Position numbers and translations under genes: made by a program. A stretch of DNA of 64,000 nt from Rhynchospora pubera (lineage: Eukaryota; Streptophyta; Magnoliopsida; Poales; Cyperaceae): the NCBI GenBank assembly GCA_028095005.1, contig CM051460.1, positions 76,649,676-76,713,675 on the forward strand, in the 5' to 3' direction. Below, in pieces: positions 23,351 to 35,775 of the stretch. The notes beneath the pieces are model-generated. The model was not told the origin of the DNA, ran no database searches, and saw only the letters and a list, made by a program, of their open reading frames with translations. Position 1 is the stretch's first letter. Each line of letters starts with the position of its first letter.

Positions 23351-23424
23351 GCATCCATGGCTGAATGGTTAAAGCACCCAACACATAGTTGGTAGGTTCG
23401 TAGGTTCAATTCCTACTGGATGCA
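23351..23424 (+). tRNA. trnI-CAU: Plastid-type trnI-CAU copy (insert, probably not functional)
   Basis: The sequence GCATCCATGGCTGAATGGTT through TTCAATTCCTACTGGATGCA matches the plastid trnI-CAU gene, with acceptor stem GCATCCA/TGGATGC, a D-loop and T-loop, and CAT in the anticodon loop. Differences from the usual plastid sequence occur around the anticodon stem and variable region (ACACATAGTTGG, GGTAGG). It lies only about 20 bases after the psbB fragment, although the two genes are far apart in a normal plastid genome. The insert is therefore rearranged. Confidence 0.85.
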
Positions 23425-26400
23425 CGCTAATGGGAATGGACGAATCAGGGGAAAACACTATTATCTCCTATCAAATAAATCCCTAATTCTCCCTTTGGGG
23501 CTTACACTCTGACATAAAGTTCTTGTTTCGACAATTCAAAATTCGGTGAAGGTTTTTTACTTAATTCGCATTGACACTCATTTTCAGAAATGCTTTCTGG
23601 TAAGCTCGTATGCTGTAATCTTGTGTATTTAGTTAGCATTAGATAGCCTTGAACGAGAGAATCAAGAAAGAAAATGTGACAAGAAAGTAGATTTGTTTTA
23701 TATTAAAACAGGAAGGAAAAATTGAGTGTTGCCATCAAATTGCGCATATTAAGGCCTATAGACGTTGGCCCATTAATTGCTTATCTGCTTTAGAAATTCT
23801 TTTTTAGGATAACAAGGCTAGACTTTTCTGTTAAAATATATTTTTTTGGGCTGAATTGGTATAATTTAGACATCTTGAATCTACTCCCAAATTTAATTTA
23901 ATAATATTAAGAGGTGGTTTAAGTGGCCACGACTGTAACTCTTCTTCCATTAATAAATTCTGGTACAACGTACTTACTACTAACATACGAATAGATAAGA
24001 TCATCCTTGGCGGCTTCACTACTTATATTCATATTTATATTCATACATTGTAGGATTATTAAGTGCGAACAACAAAATAGTGAACATAAGCTAATAATGG
24101 TTTGAAGCTATTGTTAGAAAAAACCTCTCAATTGCTTCTACTTTTTTATGATATTTATGAAAATAAACTTAAAATATATTTTTTTATGTGTATATTACTA
24201 TATATCTTCTCCTGTATTGCATCAACGCTTACTAAGTATAATTGCTCTGCTTCTCAGGCAATGCAAACCATTGAAAAACAAAATTCAGCATGCTAAAAAG
24301 TCCATTAAATGGAAATGAATTAATTAAATAATCTACCAATTATCCACGTTGGAACTTGAGTGTGCTCTCTAAACTCTTCTTGCAAAAGAGACATCCAAAA
24401 TTCGAATGCATAGAATACAAAACGAAGAAACTTATCTTCAGCCTCTCTATAAAAGGCCAAACCAATACCTTTGCTCCACATCATGTCTCAATGAACAATT
24501 CAAACTTTCAACACTACTGAAAATTCCTGCTAAAAGGGAGATTCAAAGTATTTTAAACATGTGCAAAATAAACCTCATTTAATGCTATCTGACTTCATGT
24601 AGTAATGAACAAGATTATACGTAAAATACTTTTAGATGGACAATGACAGCCATTGAACTATGTCAAAAACTACGGATGGACAAAAAACATACATGCCATT
24701 CGATGTTTCTCCACGTATGTGTAAAAGAACAAAATAGCTGTTTTTTTCTATGCTCTGTTTACCTGTCGTACTGCGTCGATTATCTGCAGCTGCAAGCAAT
24801 TAATGAAGATATTTTGAGTGAATAAAAAGATATCTAGTTATTATATCGTGTTCTATAAAAGGCGTGACGGATACAAATTATACATTTCCTTACCAAAAGT
24901 AAACATCACTAGTGTAAAAAAGCTGATAGTATTTGGAAATTTTATGTAGGAAAGCAAGAACTTTTTAATTACGTGCATATATCAATTGCATCATGAACTA
25001 GAGAAGATATTTTTTTTTTGCTGATGTAAAGAAATTGAACAAGATTTGATAATTACAGAGAAGAAAACTTTCCTAGGTCATTTCCTGATAGGTAATTATA
25101 TATATAGATTTGAAGATGGGACTTACTGGTGGGTCTATGTCAATATTGCTTTCCAAGTCCATGTCTCAACTGTAGCCTACAGAGTTTTAGGACTAAGATT
25201 GGAGCACAAATTCTAATCAAACTCTTTGAAGATACTTATAGGTTAATCAACCACCAATATTGATATGATATTATATATATGTCTAGCGTCTAACAGAGAC
25301 TTGATATTATATATATTTGTGTCACTAGTTAACAAGTACTAGATTTTCTTATGTTATATATATCCATATCCAAATTTAACACATGTAGAAACCTTTGTTC
25401 CTTTCCTTGTGGGATCATACTTTCATTTATTTATTTTTTTCGCTCTTCTTCTATATTAACTGCTTAATTATATAACAATAGAAGAGGCATTTGAAGTGAA
25501 CTATTATCACTTGCAGGTCTAGTATTATTTTTCCAATACTGAATAAGCTTCTCATAATACCCATCCCTAATTAATCATTTCAAAAGGGATTAGGTTTAGA
25601 AGCTTCTCTTCAAATTTACCAAACCTTATCAATTTGGTTGTAAAAGCCAAAAAGAAGATACCATTTTATATTGGTGCAACCATCATAGGTAACATACATG
25701 AGAATACTTTAAGCATGTCTATGACAGCATTCTTTTCATTTATGATTGGTAGTTTTTTTTTTATTAGTGCATTAATGCTTATGTAACAGTTGGATCTTCT
25801 CTGACCCATCCACCCTTATTATATATTTTCCAAAATATATGGAGCCCTAATTTTGTACTTTTCTTTTACTCCTCTATTATTTTTATTATTTTATTTTATT
25901 TTGGGTTGGGAGTGGGCATTAATTGGCAGATCAGGGGCTATCCTATAATTCTTTTTTATTTTGAATTTTATTGCCAAAGGGGGAAAAAAACTAACCATCA
26001 TAAATTATTCAAACAAGGTCACAAGACGGCAAAATATCTTATCAAAATTAATCTTAATCAAGCCAGAAGAATATCCTCGGTACAATGCCATATGAAATGT
26101 GTCCCATGACATGTGATTTTCCATATTATCACCATCATAACATAAAAAAAAATATTAAAAATGGATAGAATACATCCCTTGGTCCCACTCTATCCACATC
26201 ACTTGGGAGACTTGCCATTGAATGTCAAGGAGCAGCCAGAGCAGCGCCACTAGCTTCTTCGCCTTTATTGGACCTCGTCTATTACGAAAATTACAAAATA
26301 AAATCATCTTACATCTACAATTCTTATCTCCAAAACTCGACATCCGCGCTACGAATTTTTTTTTTTTTTTAGTAGATAAAAAAAATGGATTTAATAGAAA

Positions 26401-26900
26401 TTCTCATGCCAAATGTTGTGTAAGTAAATTGAACAATTTTGTTTGGTGGGCTTCCATGCATAATAGCATATCTGTTACCATAGACTAAAACTAAGAACAA
26501 CTTTTGTATGAAGAAAATTGTTCACTTTTTAGACAAGATTTTATAATGAGAATTTTCAGGTTTAAGATCCGACTGGAGGGTCTGTTGTGAATATTTAAAT
26601 TTTAAATGTTAATCCCTAATCTTTATTATCTAAAAATAAACTTCTATTTACTTGGTTGATTCATATTCAAAACTAATATCACATGCTAATTTTATTATTT
26701 ATTCCAAACAAATAGGAGGTCTAGGTATACTATTATATCTTGCCTCTAATTTTTGAAGACACCAAAAAAAAAAAAAATCTATATCAATTGTAAGACAATG
26801 TAAGTTTCTAAATGAGGATATTTTGCGACTAACACAACTAAGGCAGATAAAAAGTGGGGTACAAGTTGGCGATCATAAGGATTAAGGAGTATCTTCTATC
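23425..26900. other. Gene-free AT-rich stretch
   Basis: The organelle match fades soon after the tRNA. A TATA-like CTCTATAAAAGGCC at 24446-24459 has no convincing gene behind it, only a frame of three codons after the first ATG. Poly-T runs lie at 25009-25019 and 26358-26371. No gene is supported. Confidence 0.45.
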
Positions 26901-26994
26901 TCACGAATGCACTGGAGAAAACTATTTTCATCCAATGGGAGGAGGGAATTAGTGGGACCCAGAAAGACTCGCTATCCACGCTCTAAACGGATTG

Positions 26995-27075
26995 TGACGT
27001 GAGCAGTGACGTGGACGTATGGGGAAGAAGGAGACGAGGATTGAGTGTTTCCTAGGGATTGGGGATGACGTCATC
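26995..27075. promoter_or_regulatory. Cluster of ACGT-core (bZIP-type) motifs
   Basis: TGACGTG at 26996, TGACGTGG at 27008, GACGTA at 27015 and a perfect TGACGTCA palindrome at 27065-27072 lie within 80 bp in a GC-richer patch. Plant TGA and other bZIP factors bind such ACGT cores. No gene start follows closely on either strand. Confidence 0.4.
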
Positions 27076-27194
27076 CTGCCAACCTGCCTTAACGGTTGGC
27101 TCTTTGTTAGTTGAAAATAGTTGCAAACAAGCCTCAATTAATACTGACTTGGCTCAGTTTAAATTTTTTTAAATATAATAATATTTAATTTCTA

Positions 27195-27361
27195 GGGGCC
27201 GTTTGAATCGCTTAGGAATTTGGAGAATTTGAAAAAGTTGCAATTCCTAGGAATAAATTTATTGAGAAATATGTAATTTTGTGAAGAGTTTAGATTGTTT
27301 ATAATAAATTATGGTAGGAAGATGAAATTCCCCAAAATTCCATGGGAATCCAAACAGCCCC
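27195..27361. mobile_element. Tourist-like MITE, copy C
   Basis: The ends are GGGGCCGTTTGAATC and GAATCCAAACAGCCCC. The core AATTTGGAGAATTTG, AATAAATTTATTG and AGTTTAGATTGTTTATAATA is almost the same as copy E at 57230. The flanks are CTA and TAG, so only TA is shared as a possible duplication. Confidence 0.7.
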
Positions 27362-27672
27362 TAGTTCATACAATCTTACGAGGATTTCTCTGCAAAAGCA
27401 TAATTAAATTTCTTTGTGTATTTTTTTTTTATAACCAATTTCTTTGTGTATTTGACAATTGATGCTGAAGTTCTAAATATTTGCGAACTTTTCTATGTCT
27501 AATCCTACTTTTACAGAAAAGCTAAAAATCAATCATTGCTGCGTTTTCCAAGTAAAGTAAAAGTTAAAACAAAACAGATATTAAACTTTTTTTATTTTAA
27601 AAATAAGTTGGGTGGTTTAAACCTCCAATTTATCTTAAAAAAATCTTTTTTTTATTTTGTTCAGTTAATAAG

Positions 27673-28628
27673 TGTTGTCTTTAATGGAGGCGGCTTAACC
27701 AAGATTTAGCGGAAGCAAATGAGGTTTTGGACCGGTTTGGTATGAACTACCCTAACACAATTCAATTGGTACCCAATACAAGCAAGCACACAAGCAATTC
27801 AAGTATAGCAAGAAACTAAAGAGAAAAAGAGAGAGAGAAATTTAACACTTGGTATGATTACGGAGTTCCGACCCGTTAGAAAATGCTAGCCTTAGTCGTA
27901 CGTCTCCGGGAGTTCCGCTACCACACAAGGGCGCGCTCTTTTCAATTCCACAACGAACGGGACTACAACTTCGAACCGAATCACCTCGTCACAAGGACAC
28001 TCGAGGCGGATCGGCCTAACTCGAATGGCACAATGGCCTCAAAGGAGAAGAGCTCTCAACCTATTCCAACCTACACCTAGCGACAATGTCGGGACGGTGG
28101 TGTTTGAGGCTACTAAATCTCTCAAGATGGTCTAGCTATGAAAAGCTCAAGTGGGAAAGTATCCATGTGCTCAAAGACTCAATACTGGTCTAATTTTGCA
28201 AAGTGGGAGAGTATCCCTGTGCTAATCAGCGTTGTACAACGAAGTTGCTCAGCGTTGTATGCCACTATTCAGCGCTGTACGACGCTGGGTCACAGAAAAT
28301 AGGATTTTGCTGACAACGAAGTTGCTCAGCGTTGTGTGCCACTATCTAGCATTGTACGACGCTGGGTCACAGAAAATAGGATTTTGCTGGTTTATTGAGC
28401 TTTTCCAGCTATCTAGACCATTTCAAGGATAATTAAGGACTAAGTAAACCTTCTATCCTAGTCTAAACTAGCCTTCAAGCTCTCCAAAGACTTGATCTTG
28501 ATTTTGCCTAAAGTTTTCATCCAAGTCTTCATAATTTGCATCTTCTTCCTATAAAACTCAAAGAAGATTGTTAAATGCTAAATGATATTGTTTTGTAATC
28601 GACAAAGCTAGAGACGTTTAGTACAACA
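27673..28628 (-). repeat. 3' LTR of the gag-only Copia element, internally deleted
   Basis: It is 956 bp, against 1496 bp in the partner LTR. Both share the ends (TGTTGT...ACAACA by strand) and the block around ACGGAGTTCCGACC. A segment equivalent to about 31640-32190 is missing and is bridged by a copy of GTGGGAGAGTATCCCTGTGC, which also occurs nearby at about 28160-28175 in slightly different form. The lost piece includes the TATA-like box and most of the palindrome array. Confidence 0.85.
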
Positions 28629-28640
28629 ATCTCTCCCTTT
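28629..28640 (-). other. Polypurine tract of the gag-only Copia element
   Basis: On the minus strand AAAGGGAGAGAT lies immediately before the 3' LTR start TGTTGTAC, the expected place for the plus-strand primer. Confidence 0.75.
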
Positions 28641-28928
28641 TGACGATTTGCAAAACAATATCATTAGTAAAGCGATTAAAATTTGGCATTTCACAAACTT
28701 TACTACAATTCTCCCCCTTTTTGTAAATCGATAAAAAGTGAAAATTGTAGCAAGCTCCCCCTAAATTTATGGCTCCCCCTTAATTTTGGAAAAAAGCAGT
28801 TGGAGAACCAATTTAGGGCACTACACAAAGTAGTGTGACCAAATTTAACCTTTCAAACAAAAATAAGATAGAAATAAAGAGGCTTCCCCTAAATATTTGG
28901 CTTATAAGACCGGGGGTTAACTTGGTAT

Positions 28929-31048
28929 TTAGGCCACATTGGTTACCATACCACTAGTTGTACCACTAGAGGTACAAGCTTTTGGAACCCACTTACCTTT
29001 TGACTCACCATTTGGTTTCCTAAGTTTGCATTCCAACGAGATATGACCATTTTGACAACAATAGTTGCAATATGCATTGGTTGGCTTAGGCATGGTAGAA
29101 CCCTTGACAAAATGAGAATAGTAATGGGCTCTAAGGTATTCGGCCTTCTTCTTAGGATCATTGGATGAGGCATTAAAATCCTTTTTGCGATCCTTTTGGA
29201 AATGTTGGGAAACATTCTTTTTATGCCCATTGGATTGAGCTTTGTGGTTTTGAGAAGAGTGTTGCTCTTTAAATTCATAAAACCATCCATCGAGTCCTCT
29301 AAAATAAATTTTATTGGACACTTTTGGAACAAAAACCTTCTTTTCTTGATTTTGTAAATTCTTTTCGTTTTGCACTCTAGTGTTTCTAGGTTTCCTTTGG
29401 TACATATGTGCATGACCGTGAGAATTCCTAGGTTTTTGAAATCGTGTGTTTTGTGCAACTTGTTTCCCATTTTTGTGTGACAAGTTCTTTTTCTTGGTTT
29501 GATATGGCTTTTGGTAACCAAAATTGGACTTGTCATGAGGCTTTTGACCTTTGAAAAGGTTTTTCAAATTTGTTTTAGGAGCTTGGGCTAAAATCAATTT
29601 TTCAAGTTGTTTTTCAAGCTCCTTTATTTTAGCCTCATATTCATCCATCTTAGAAGTAAGATCATTTACCTTGGTTTTTAGTGTTTCTATGGTATCGGAT
29701 TTCCTAACTAAGACATCATGGGTAGCATCAAGAATAGAGTTCAACCTATCACAATCAACACATGGGGTTGAACTAGTTGGTTCATCACCACTCTCATTAT
29801 CATCATCGCTAAAAGAATCATTGAGAGGGAGATATACCTTAGGAGAGCTCGACTTTGGTGAAGTTGGTGGAGATGGAGGTGGTGTTGCCTTACGCGCTTG
29901 AAGTAGCGGATGAACAAATTTTGTCCCTTGATTGAACTCATTGAGGATGTCCTACAAGAAGTCATCTTCCACATCATTCGTTGAGAATACCACATCTTCC
30001 ATATTTGCCATCAAAGCATACACCTCATGAGAATCCGAATCGGATGAGCTTGTTTCGGATTCAACATCCCACAAGGCGTGCATGGCTTGAGCCTTCTTCT
30101 TTTCCTTCTTGTGCTTAAGTTTTGGCTTGTCCGTTTGCACTCGAGGGAAAAGCTTGCGACACTTGTGCATGGAATGCCCTTTTTTGTTGCACACAAAGCA
30201 CAACTCCGTTCATCGTGAGCTATTCTCTCCTTGTTGAACATCTCCTCATGCTTGAGCAACCCACGAAACATCTTCTCAATCACCACCTCTTGCTTTGCTT
30301 CATCAACCTCGTAGAGGTTCAATGGTGTTTGATGTGGGTAGCGGCGATGGGAGGGTTGAGAGGAGGATGTGGAGGCGGGATTGCTTGTGGATGTCATGGT
30401 TAGGGTTCTTGGAGTATACCCTAGTTTAGCAAGTTGTTTGAGCTTCTCCTCAACACATCGGAGTTCGGTGTACATTTGCTCCCATGTGTACTCATGGTCC
30501 ATGCGGATAATGGTCTCAAGCGATGTGATATGAGCATCCCATTCGTGCCTTCTACTCATAGCCCGCAACATCTTCCCTACAATCTTACCAATTGTTAGGA
30601 GCTCACCTCCTTCGGTGAATTCATTTTAGAGTTGTACAAGACGAGTGTACATATCCTCAATGGATTCACCATCCTTTATGTGAAAATTCTCAAATTGAGA
30701 GTACAACTCATACAATTTTGAGTGTCTAATTTGAGAATTTCCCTCATAACGGGTGAAGAGAGCCATCCACATATCATATGCCAACTCATATCTACAAAGG
30801 GCCATACCAATTGATTCATGGACCGAGGCTAATATGGCATTAACCGCACAATCATTGTCCATTCGGTTATCACGGGACTTCTTGGTCAATTCGGTAGAAT
30901 TTGGTTTAAGTTCGGGGGTGTACCGATTTTCTACCACATGCCAATATCCCAAGATATTGAGGTAGTTCACCATGCATCTCTTCCAAAAAGAGAAATTTTT
31001 ACAATTTTGGCCTAATTTATCCGGTCTCTCTACAAACCGAGCCGCCAT
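28929..31048 (-). pseudogene. Copia-type GAG polyprotein, broken by two stops and a frameshift
   Basis: The reading frame starts at ATG 31048, about 40 bases after the primer site. Residues 1-140 are a UBN2/Retrotran_gag-like domain (WKRCMVNYL, WHVVENRYTP, AYDMWMALFTRYEG). A TAA at 30626-30628 then interrupts the same frame. It continues to about 30210, where a shift leads into a first zinc knuckle, CFVCNKKGHSMHKC, and an acidic serine-rich stretch. A TAG at 29952-29954 follows, then a proline/serine stretch, a coiled coil (from about 29744) and a basic Lys/Asn/Gln-rich region. A second knuckle, CNYCCQNGHISLEC, precedes KWVPK and the stop at 28929. GAG forms the cytoplasmic virus-like particle and binds the element RNA. 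A second knuckle and a KWVPK-like motif usually come just before protease in full-length Copia elements; here the frame stops instead. Confidence 0.88.
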
Positions 31049-31089
31049 GATCGAAAATCGAGATTAAGAATAGCTTAATCGAGGTTCCC

Positions 31090-31101
31090 GCTCTGATACC
31101 A
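31090..31101 (-). other. Primer binding site (initiator tRNA-Met)
   Basis: The minus strand reads TGGTATCAGAGC two bases inside the 5' LTR. This is the standard complement of the 3' end of plant initiator tRNA-Met used by Copia elements. Confidence 0.92.
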
Positions 31102-31103
31102 CT

Positions 31104-32599
31104 TGTTGTCCCTAATGGAGGCGGCTTAACCAAGGTTTAGCGGAAGCAAATGAGGTTTTGGACCGGTTTGGTATGAACTACCCTAACACAATTCAATTGG
31201 TACCCAATACAAGCAAGTACACAAGCAATTCAAGTATAGCAAGAAAATAAAGAGAAAAAGAGAGAGAAAAATTGAACACTTGGTATGATTACGGAGTTCC
31301 GACCCGCTAGGAAATGCTAGCCTTAGTCGTACGTCTCCGGGAGTTCCGCTACCACACAAGGTCGCGCTCCGTTCAATTCCACAACGAACGGGACTACAAC
31401 TTCGAACCGAATCACCTCGTCACAAGGACACTCGAGGCGGATCGCCCTAACTCGAATGGCACAACGGCCTCAAAGGAGAAGAGCTCTCAACCTATTCCAA
31501 CCTACACCTAGCGACAATGTCGGGACGGTGGTGTTTGAGGCTACTAAATCTCTCAAGATGGTCTAGCTATGAAAAGCTCAAGTGGGAGAATATCCCTGTG
31601 CTCAAAGACTCAATACTGGTCTAATTTTGCAAAGTGAAGCTCTCTCTAGAGAGAGAACAAGGGGTGGATATATAAAGGGCTCGGAAAGAGCAGTTTACCA
31701 GCAAAAACAATATTCAGCGTTGCTTGTCGCTGGAATATGACCATTGTAAATTCTAACGGCTATTTAATATAGCCGTTGGTCTGTCAGAGCGTTGTGCAAC
31801 CCTATTTGCCGTTACACAACGAAGGAGTGTATAACCAAAGGAAAACTCCGACAATTCCGTTGGAAATTGTCAGAGCGTTGCTTGCCACTGAATAGCGTTA
31901 CACACCGTTAGAGGGAGACAAAGAGAACAACTCTGACAGATTCAACAGAGCGTTGTACAACGCTATATACCGTCACACAACGCTAACGTTACCCAACGCT
32001 TAAAGACGTTGGCTAACGTTGCCTGCAACTTTGCATGTAAAAACAACTGTTTACATGGATTTTACATGGGACAGCGCTGTCTGAACATCGATGCAGCGCC
32101 GTCTGAACAGCATAGATAACTTGGGATTTTTGTGGCGTTGCACAATGGTACTAGAAAAAGTTCCAAGTTTTTAATTGTAGCGTTGTACGATGCTAATCAG
32201 CGTTGTACAACGAAGTTGCTCAGCGTAGTGTGCCACTATTCAGCGTTGTACTACGCTGGGTCACAGAAAATAGGATTTTGCTGACAACGAAGTTGCTCAG
32301 CGTTGTGTGCCACTATCTAGCATTGTACGACGCTGGGTCACATAAAACAGGATTTTGCTGGTTTATTGAGCTTTTCCAGCTATCTAAACCATTTCAAGGA
32401 TAATTAAGGACTAAGTAAACCTTCTATCCTAGTCTAAACTAGCCTTCAAGCTCTCCAAAGCCTTGATCTTGATCTTGCCTAAAGTTTCCATCCAAGTCTT
32501 CATAATTTGCATCTTCTTCCTATAAAACTCAAAGAAGATTGTTAAATGCCAAATGATATTGTTTTGTAATCGACAAATCTAGAGACATTTAGTACATCA
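31104..32599 (-). repeat. 5' LTR of the gag-only Copia element
   Basis: It is 1496 bp. On the minus strand U3 contains the palindrome array (about 32360-31710) and a TATA-like TTTATATATCC at about 31670-31680, then R/U5. The terminal bases are TGATGTAC...ACAACA, where the partner has TGTTGTAC, so the outer end has one substitution. It is homologous to 179-1748. Confidence 0.88.
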
Positions 32600-32604
32600 A
32601 TAAG

Positions 32605-35460
32605 TAAAATTAATATCAATTTGACCTGTATACAATGTGAACGAGTGGACCAATAAGGACTAAAGATATCAAAAAATATAAGATTAATATTTTTATTGTA
32701 CTCTATTTAATTATGAAAGAGATATCAAAGTTAAATTATATATATACTTTAACTTTGTTTCAAAAAAATATTAAAAAATCTAAAAACTCACTTCCAGGAA
32801 ATGTAGAAAATTTTCTCAACGCATGAGTGTGTATATATGATGATGCGTTTCGAAAGGAAAAATAAAAATAAAAAAGCATCTCAAACCATGTCTATTGAAC
32901 ATGAATCCATACAGCATTACAGCAAGCTTTTAAGGGGTACCAAATTCAGCAAATAAATGTAGTGTTGCCATTATATGGAGGTCTATCTACAAATATTCCA
33001 TAATGTATACGTTAGACATTGCATAAATTTTATATACTTCTGTACATAGAATACAGTATACTTAAATTTTTACGAGGGATGTACAGACAAATAAAAAAAA
33101 ATCGATTTTCACTAGGATGAAACTGACAACATTATCCTTACATAGCGGCTTGCCACCTATAACGTGACTTGTCTTAATTTGACTGCCTCTAATTTCTTTG
33201 AGTTAGGTGTCTTACTAATTGACACCTATAATAAAGTCAATTTGCAAATTTTGCATCACTCTCTTAAAAGTTAAGTATTTCTTCAGTACACATTGCTAAA
33301 CAATTTTTAAATAGTTCCTTGATTTTAGGATGAAAAAAAAGTAGGAATTTAAAATGGGGGATGGTATTCAACAAATTGAATTTTTCAGATTGTACAAAAA
33401 ATAAGGCACATTAAATATTTCCACAGGATGAGTGGCTACATAGAGAAATAAGAAATAGGTGTGTATGTATAGTGTAGTGGCCTAGTGGATTGATTGTGCA
33501 ATCATTGCTTCAAGATAAATACAATTTTAATCTTTTATATTTCCACTTTTGCTCATGGAATCCAAATATTCTCTACATATTCTCATGTGGCAGATTGTAC
33601 CACGGTTATTAATTAGTATAAATTTTATTTATTATGGACACAATTCTAAGTTTCAAATACTGTATGATACATAGTCACAAAAAAGATATATGATTCGTTA
33701 TAAATTATTATCAGCATGAAAAGTGCCACAAAGGAATAGTATTACTATAGCTATAGAATAGCCTGAGATGCTCTGGATAATGATAATCAAGATAAGAAAA
33801 GGTTTCTTTGCGTGCACTTTCCTTTAATGGGATATGAATACGTACACATGATGTCACATTCGTATTGCGAGTAGTATATTTTTGTATTTTCTCCGAGAAA
33901 TAAAGGGAACAATTCTGCCACCTGGAGACTGGAATCCTAAATTTCACTCAGCTGGATCCCATACAAGTATAATGTATACAACATGCCACGCGGATGAGTG
34001 TGAGAGAGGATAAGTATGAAGAAATGTTTGGTATAAGAAGGATTCTAATTGTAGCCCAATGTATTAGTAGCTGGAATCACTAGTGTTTTTCTGATGTCAT
34101 GAAATCTGTATCATTTTGGGGAAAAATTAAAGAAAGACATATGCTCATTCTGGATGGAATCGAAAATCTGTATCATTTTTGCTCCAAAAGGAATTTAAAC
34201 ATAATTTAAAATCGAGACACATTATGAAGTGATGTTCAAAACTTGAGGACGCAATGGATCCATATATATATCTAGCTCGGTTTAACTTAGATGATGATCG
34301 ATCCTTTGAAGTCAATTAATTAAATGATTTCAGTTAAAACATTAAGAAGGATTAGTAGTCTGAATCCTTTTAATAAAAAATAATCGAGCATGTAAGTACA
34401 TGGAACCACAATTGCACCACCACGATATGCATGTGGCTCTTGTATTCAACATAACATGAACAAAATTGTTCATATATAAGAACTTGAATGGGTCATAACA
34501 TGAAAAAGAAGAGCATTTAAGTGCTTCTAAACTTTTTTTATATATCTTATGTTTTATTGAATGTTTATTGTGAAATTTCAAGAATTAAAAGTTTAAAATA
34601 AGATATAATAGTTAAATTGTTAGATGTGATTTCTGTTATTTTCTGACTACAGATTAGTCGGACCATTTCAACTATTTTAATTTTAATTATCATAAAACAA
34701 TATACAAATTACTAACTTGGACAATTTTTAAGTGTTAATTTTTTTCGAGTTGTTAATTTTCGTTAATAGTGGATTCAAAATGATGTAAATCATTATCCAT
34801 ATTTACAATATTTGCATATGTCACATCTAACAAATTTATTTTGTTAATTAGGTATCTTTTTTTCGCCAAGAACTAAAAATATGAGACGCGCCATGAAGTT
34901 CAAAAGTTGAAAACAGAGCACAGCTGACAGTAATTTTTTTATAAACAAATGAAATAGGCCACTGGAATGTAAATATGTAATTAACAAGCCAGCGCAGAGT
35001 TCCCTTTCAAGGAAACAAGCCTATGGAGCGCCATATATTTGTCAAGATATTCTGGGGTGCAAGAGGAGAATAATTGGACCCGGATTTTAATGCAGGAAAG
35101 GAGGGCTGAGCCTACAAGTCCGGCCCAATTTCCACACAACACAAAGTTTTGAAGTGAACGCCACATCTTTGCTTCCTCTCTAAAGCAACCTACTTATCTC
35201 AAGCAAATCAGTTGATAACTACCTCTCTCTCTCCCTTGGTTTTTTCCTTAACACACCTTACTAGAATTTAATTGAGTTCAGATACAGTCATTTCAAGGTT
35301 CCCTTTCTGGAAGATGTCATCCTAGCTAGATTTGATGAGAAGGACATCACCTAGTGATTTGTTAACCTTGAACAACTTGTATACTAAGCTGCACTAGGTG
35401 TACTTGCCCCAAAATAAATAAAAGGAAAAGGATCTTTCAAGCTAACTAATAAATTTCATC
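32605..35460. other. Gene-free AT-rich stretch
   Basis: Nothing recognisable. A tRNA-promoter-like TGGCCTAGTGG at about 33479 lacks a matching second box. 34980-35170 is moderate-GC with a short minus-strand frame lacking domains. Confidence 0.45.
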
Positions 35461-35775
35461 ATTTCATAAAAAAGTTTGTACATTAGTAGCTTGTCAAATC
35501 TACACACTGTTCTCCTTGACCATGCATAACAGCTAATTATGCTCTAGATAATTATGTCAAACTATTTACATATACAATTCATAAAATGTACAGCACTAAT
35601 CCTAAATCATTCACAAGCCTTCACCAATTTCTCTCCTAAATGTCATCAACATTCACACAATTAGTGACTTCCAGACAAAGTGTAAATTAACCTAAATCCT
35701 AGCAAATTAAATTTTCAATGTTGGAATATGAATTCAAATATCAAACATGAATTCCAATATATATACGTTATGAGT

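Larger units (their letters stand above)
27668..32604 (-). mobile_element. Complete gag-only Copia-type LTR retrotransposon with ATAAG target duplication
   Basis: The element itself spans 27673-32599 (4927 bp) and is flanked by ATAAG at 27668-27672 and 32600-32604. Read on the minus strand the order is 5' LTR (32599-31104), tRNA-iMet primer site, gag region with stops, polypurine tract, 3' LTR (28628-27673). No protease, integrase, reverse transcriptase or RNase H is present, because the gag stop at 28929 is only about 300 bases from the 3' LTR. Such terminal-repeat elements with only GAG depend on enzymes of a full-length relative. The LTR family is the same as that at 179-1748. Confidence 0.92.

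Noticed and set aside
23351..23424. A working nuclear tRNA gene
   Set aside because: The sequence is plastid trnI-CAU-like, lies next to a plastid protein-gene fragment, and has changes near the anticodon stem. A CAU isoleucine tRNA needs an organellar modification enzyme.
24446..24825. Small gene behind a good TATA-like box
   Set aside because: The first ATG opens three codons and the later 60-codon frame has no domain.
33465..33540. SINE with a tRNA-type promoter
   Set aside because: An A-box-like TGGCCTAGTGG is present, but no B box, no poly-A or T tail and no target duplication were found.
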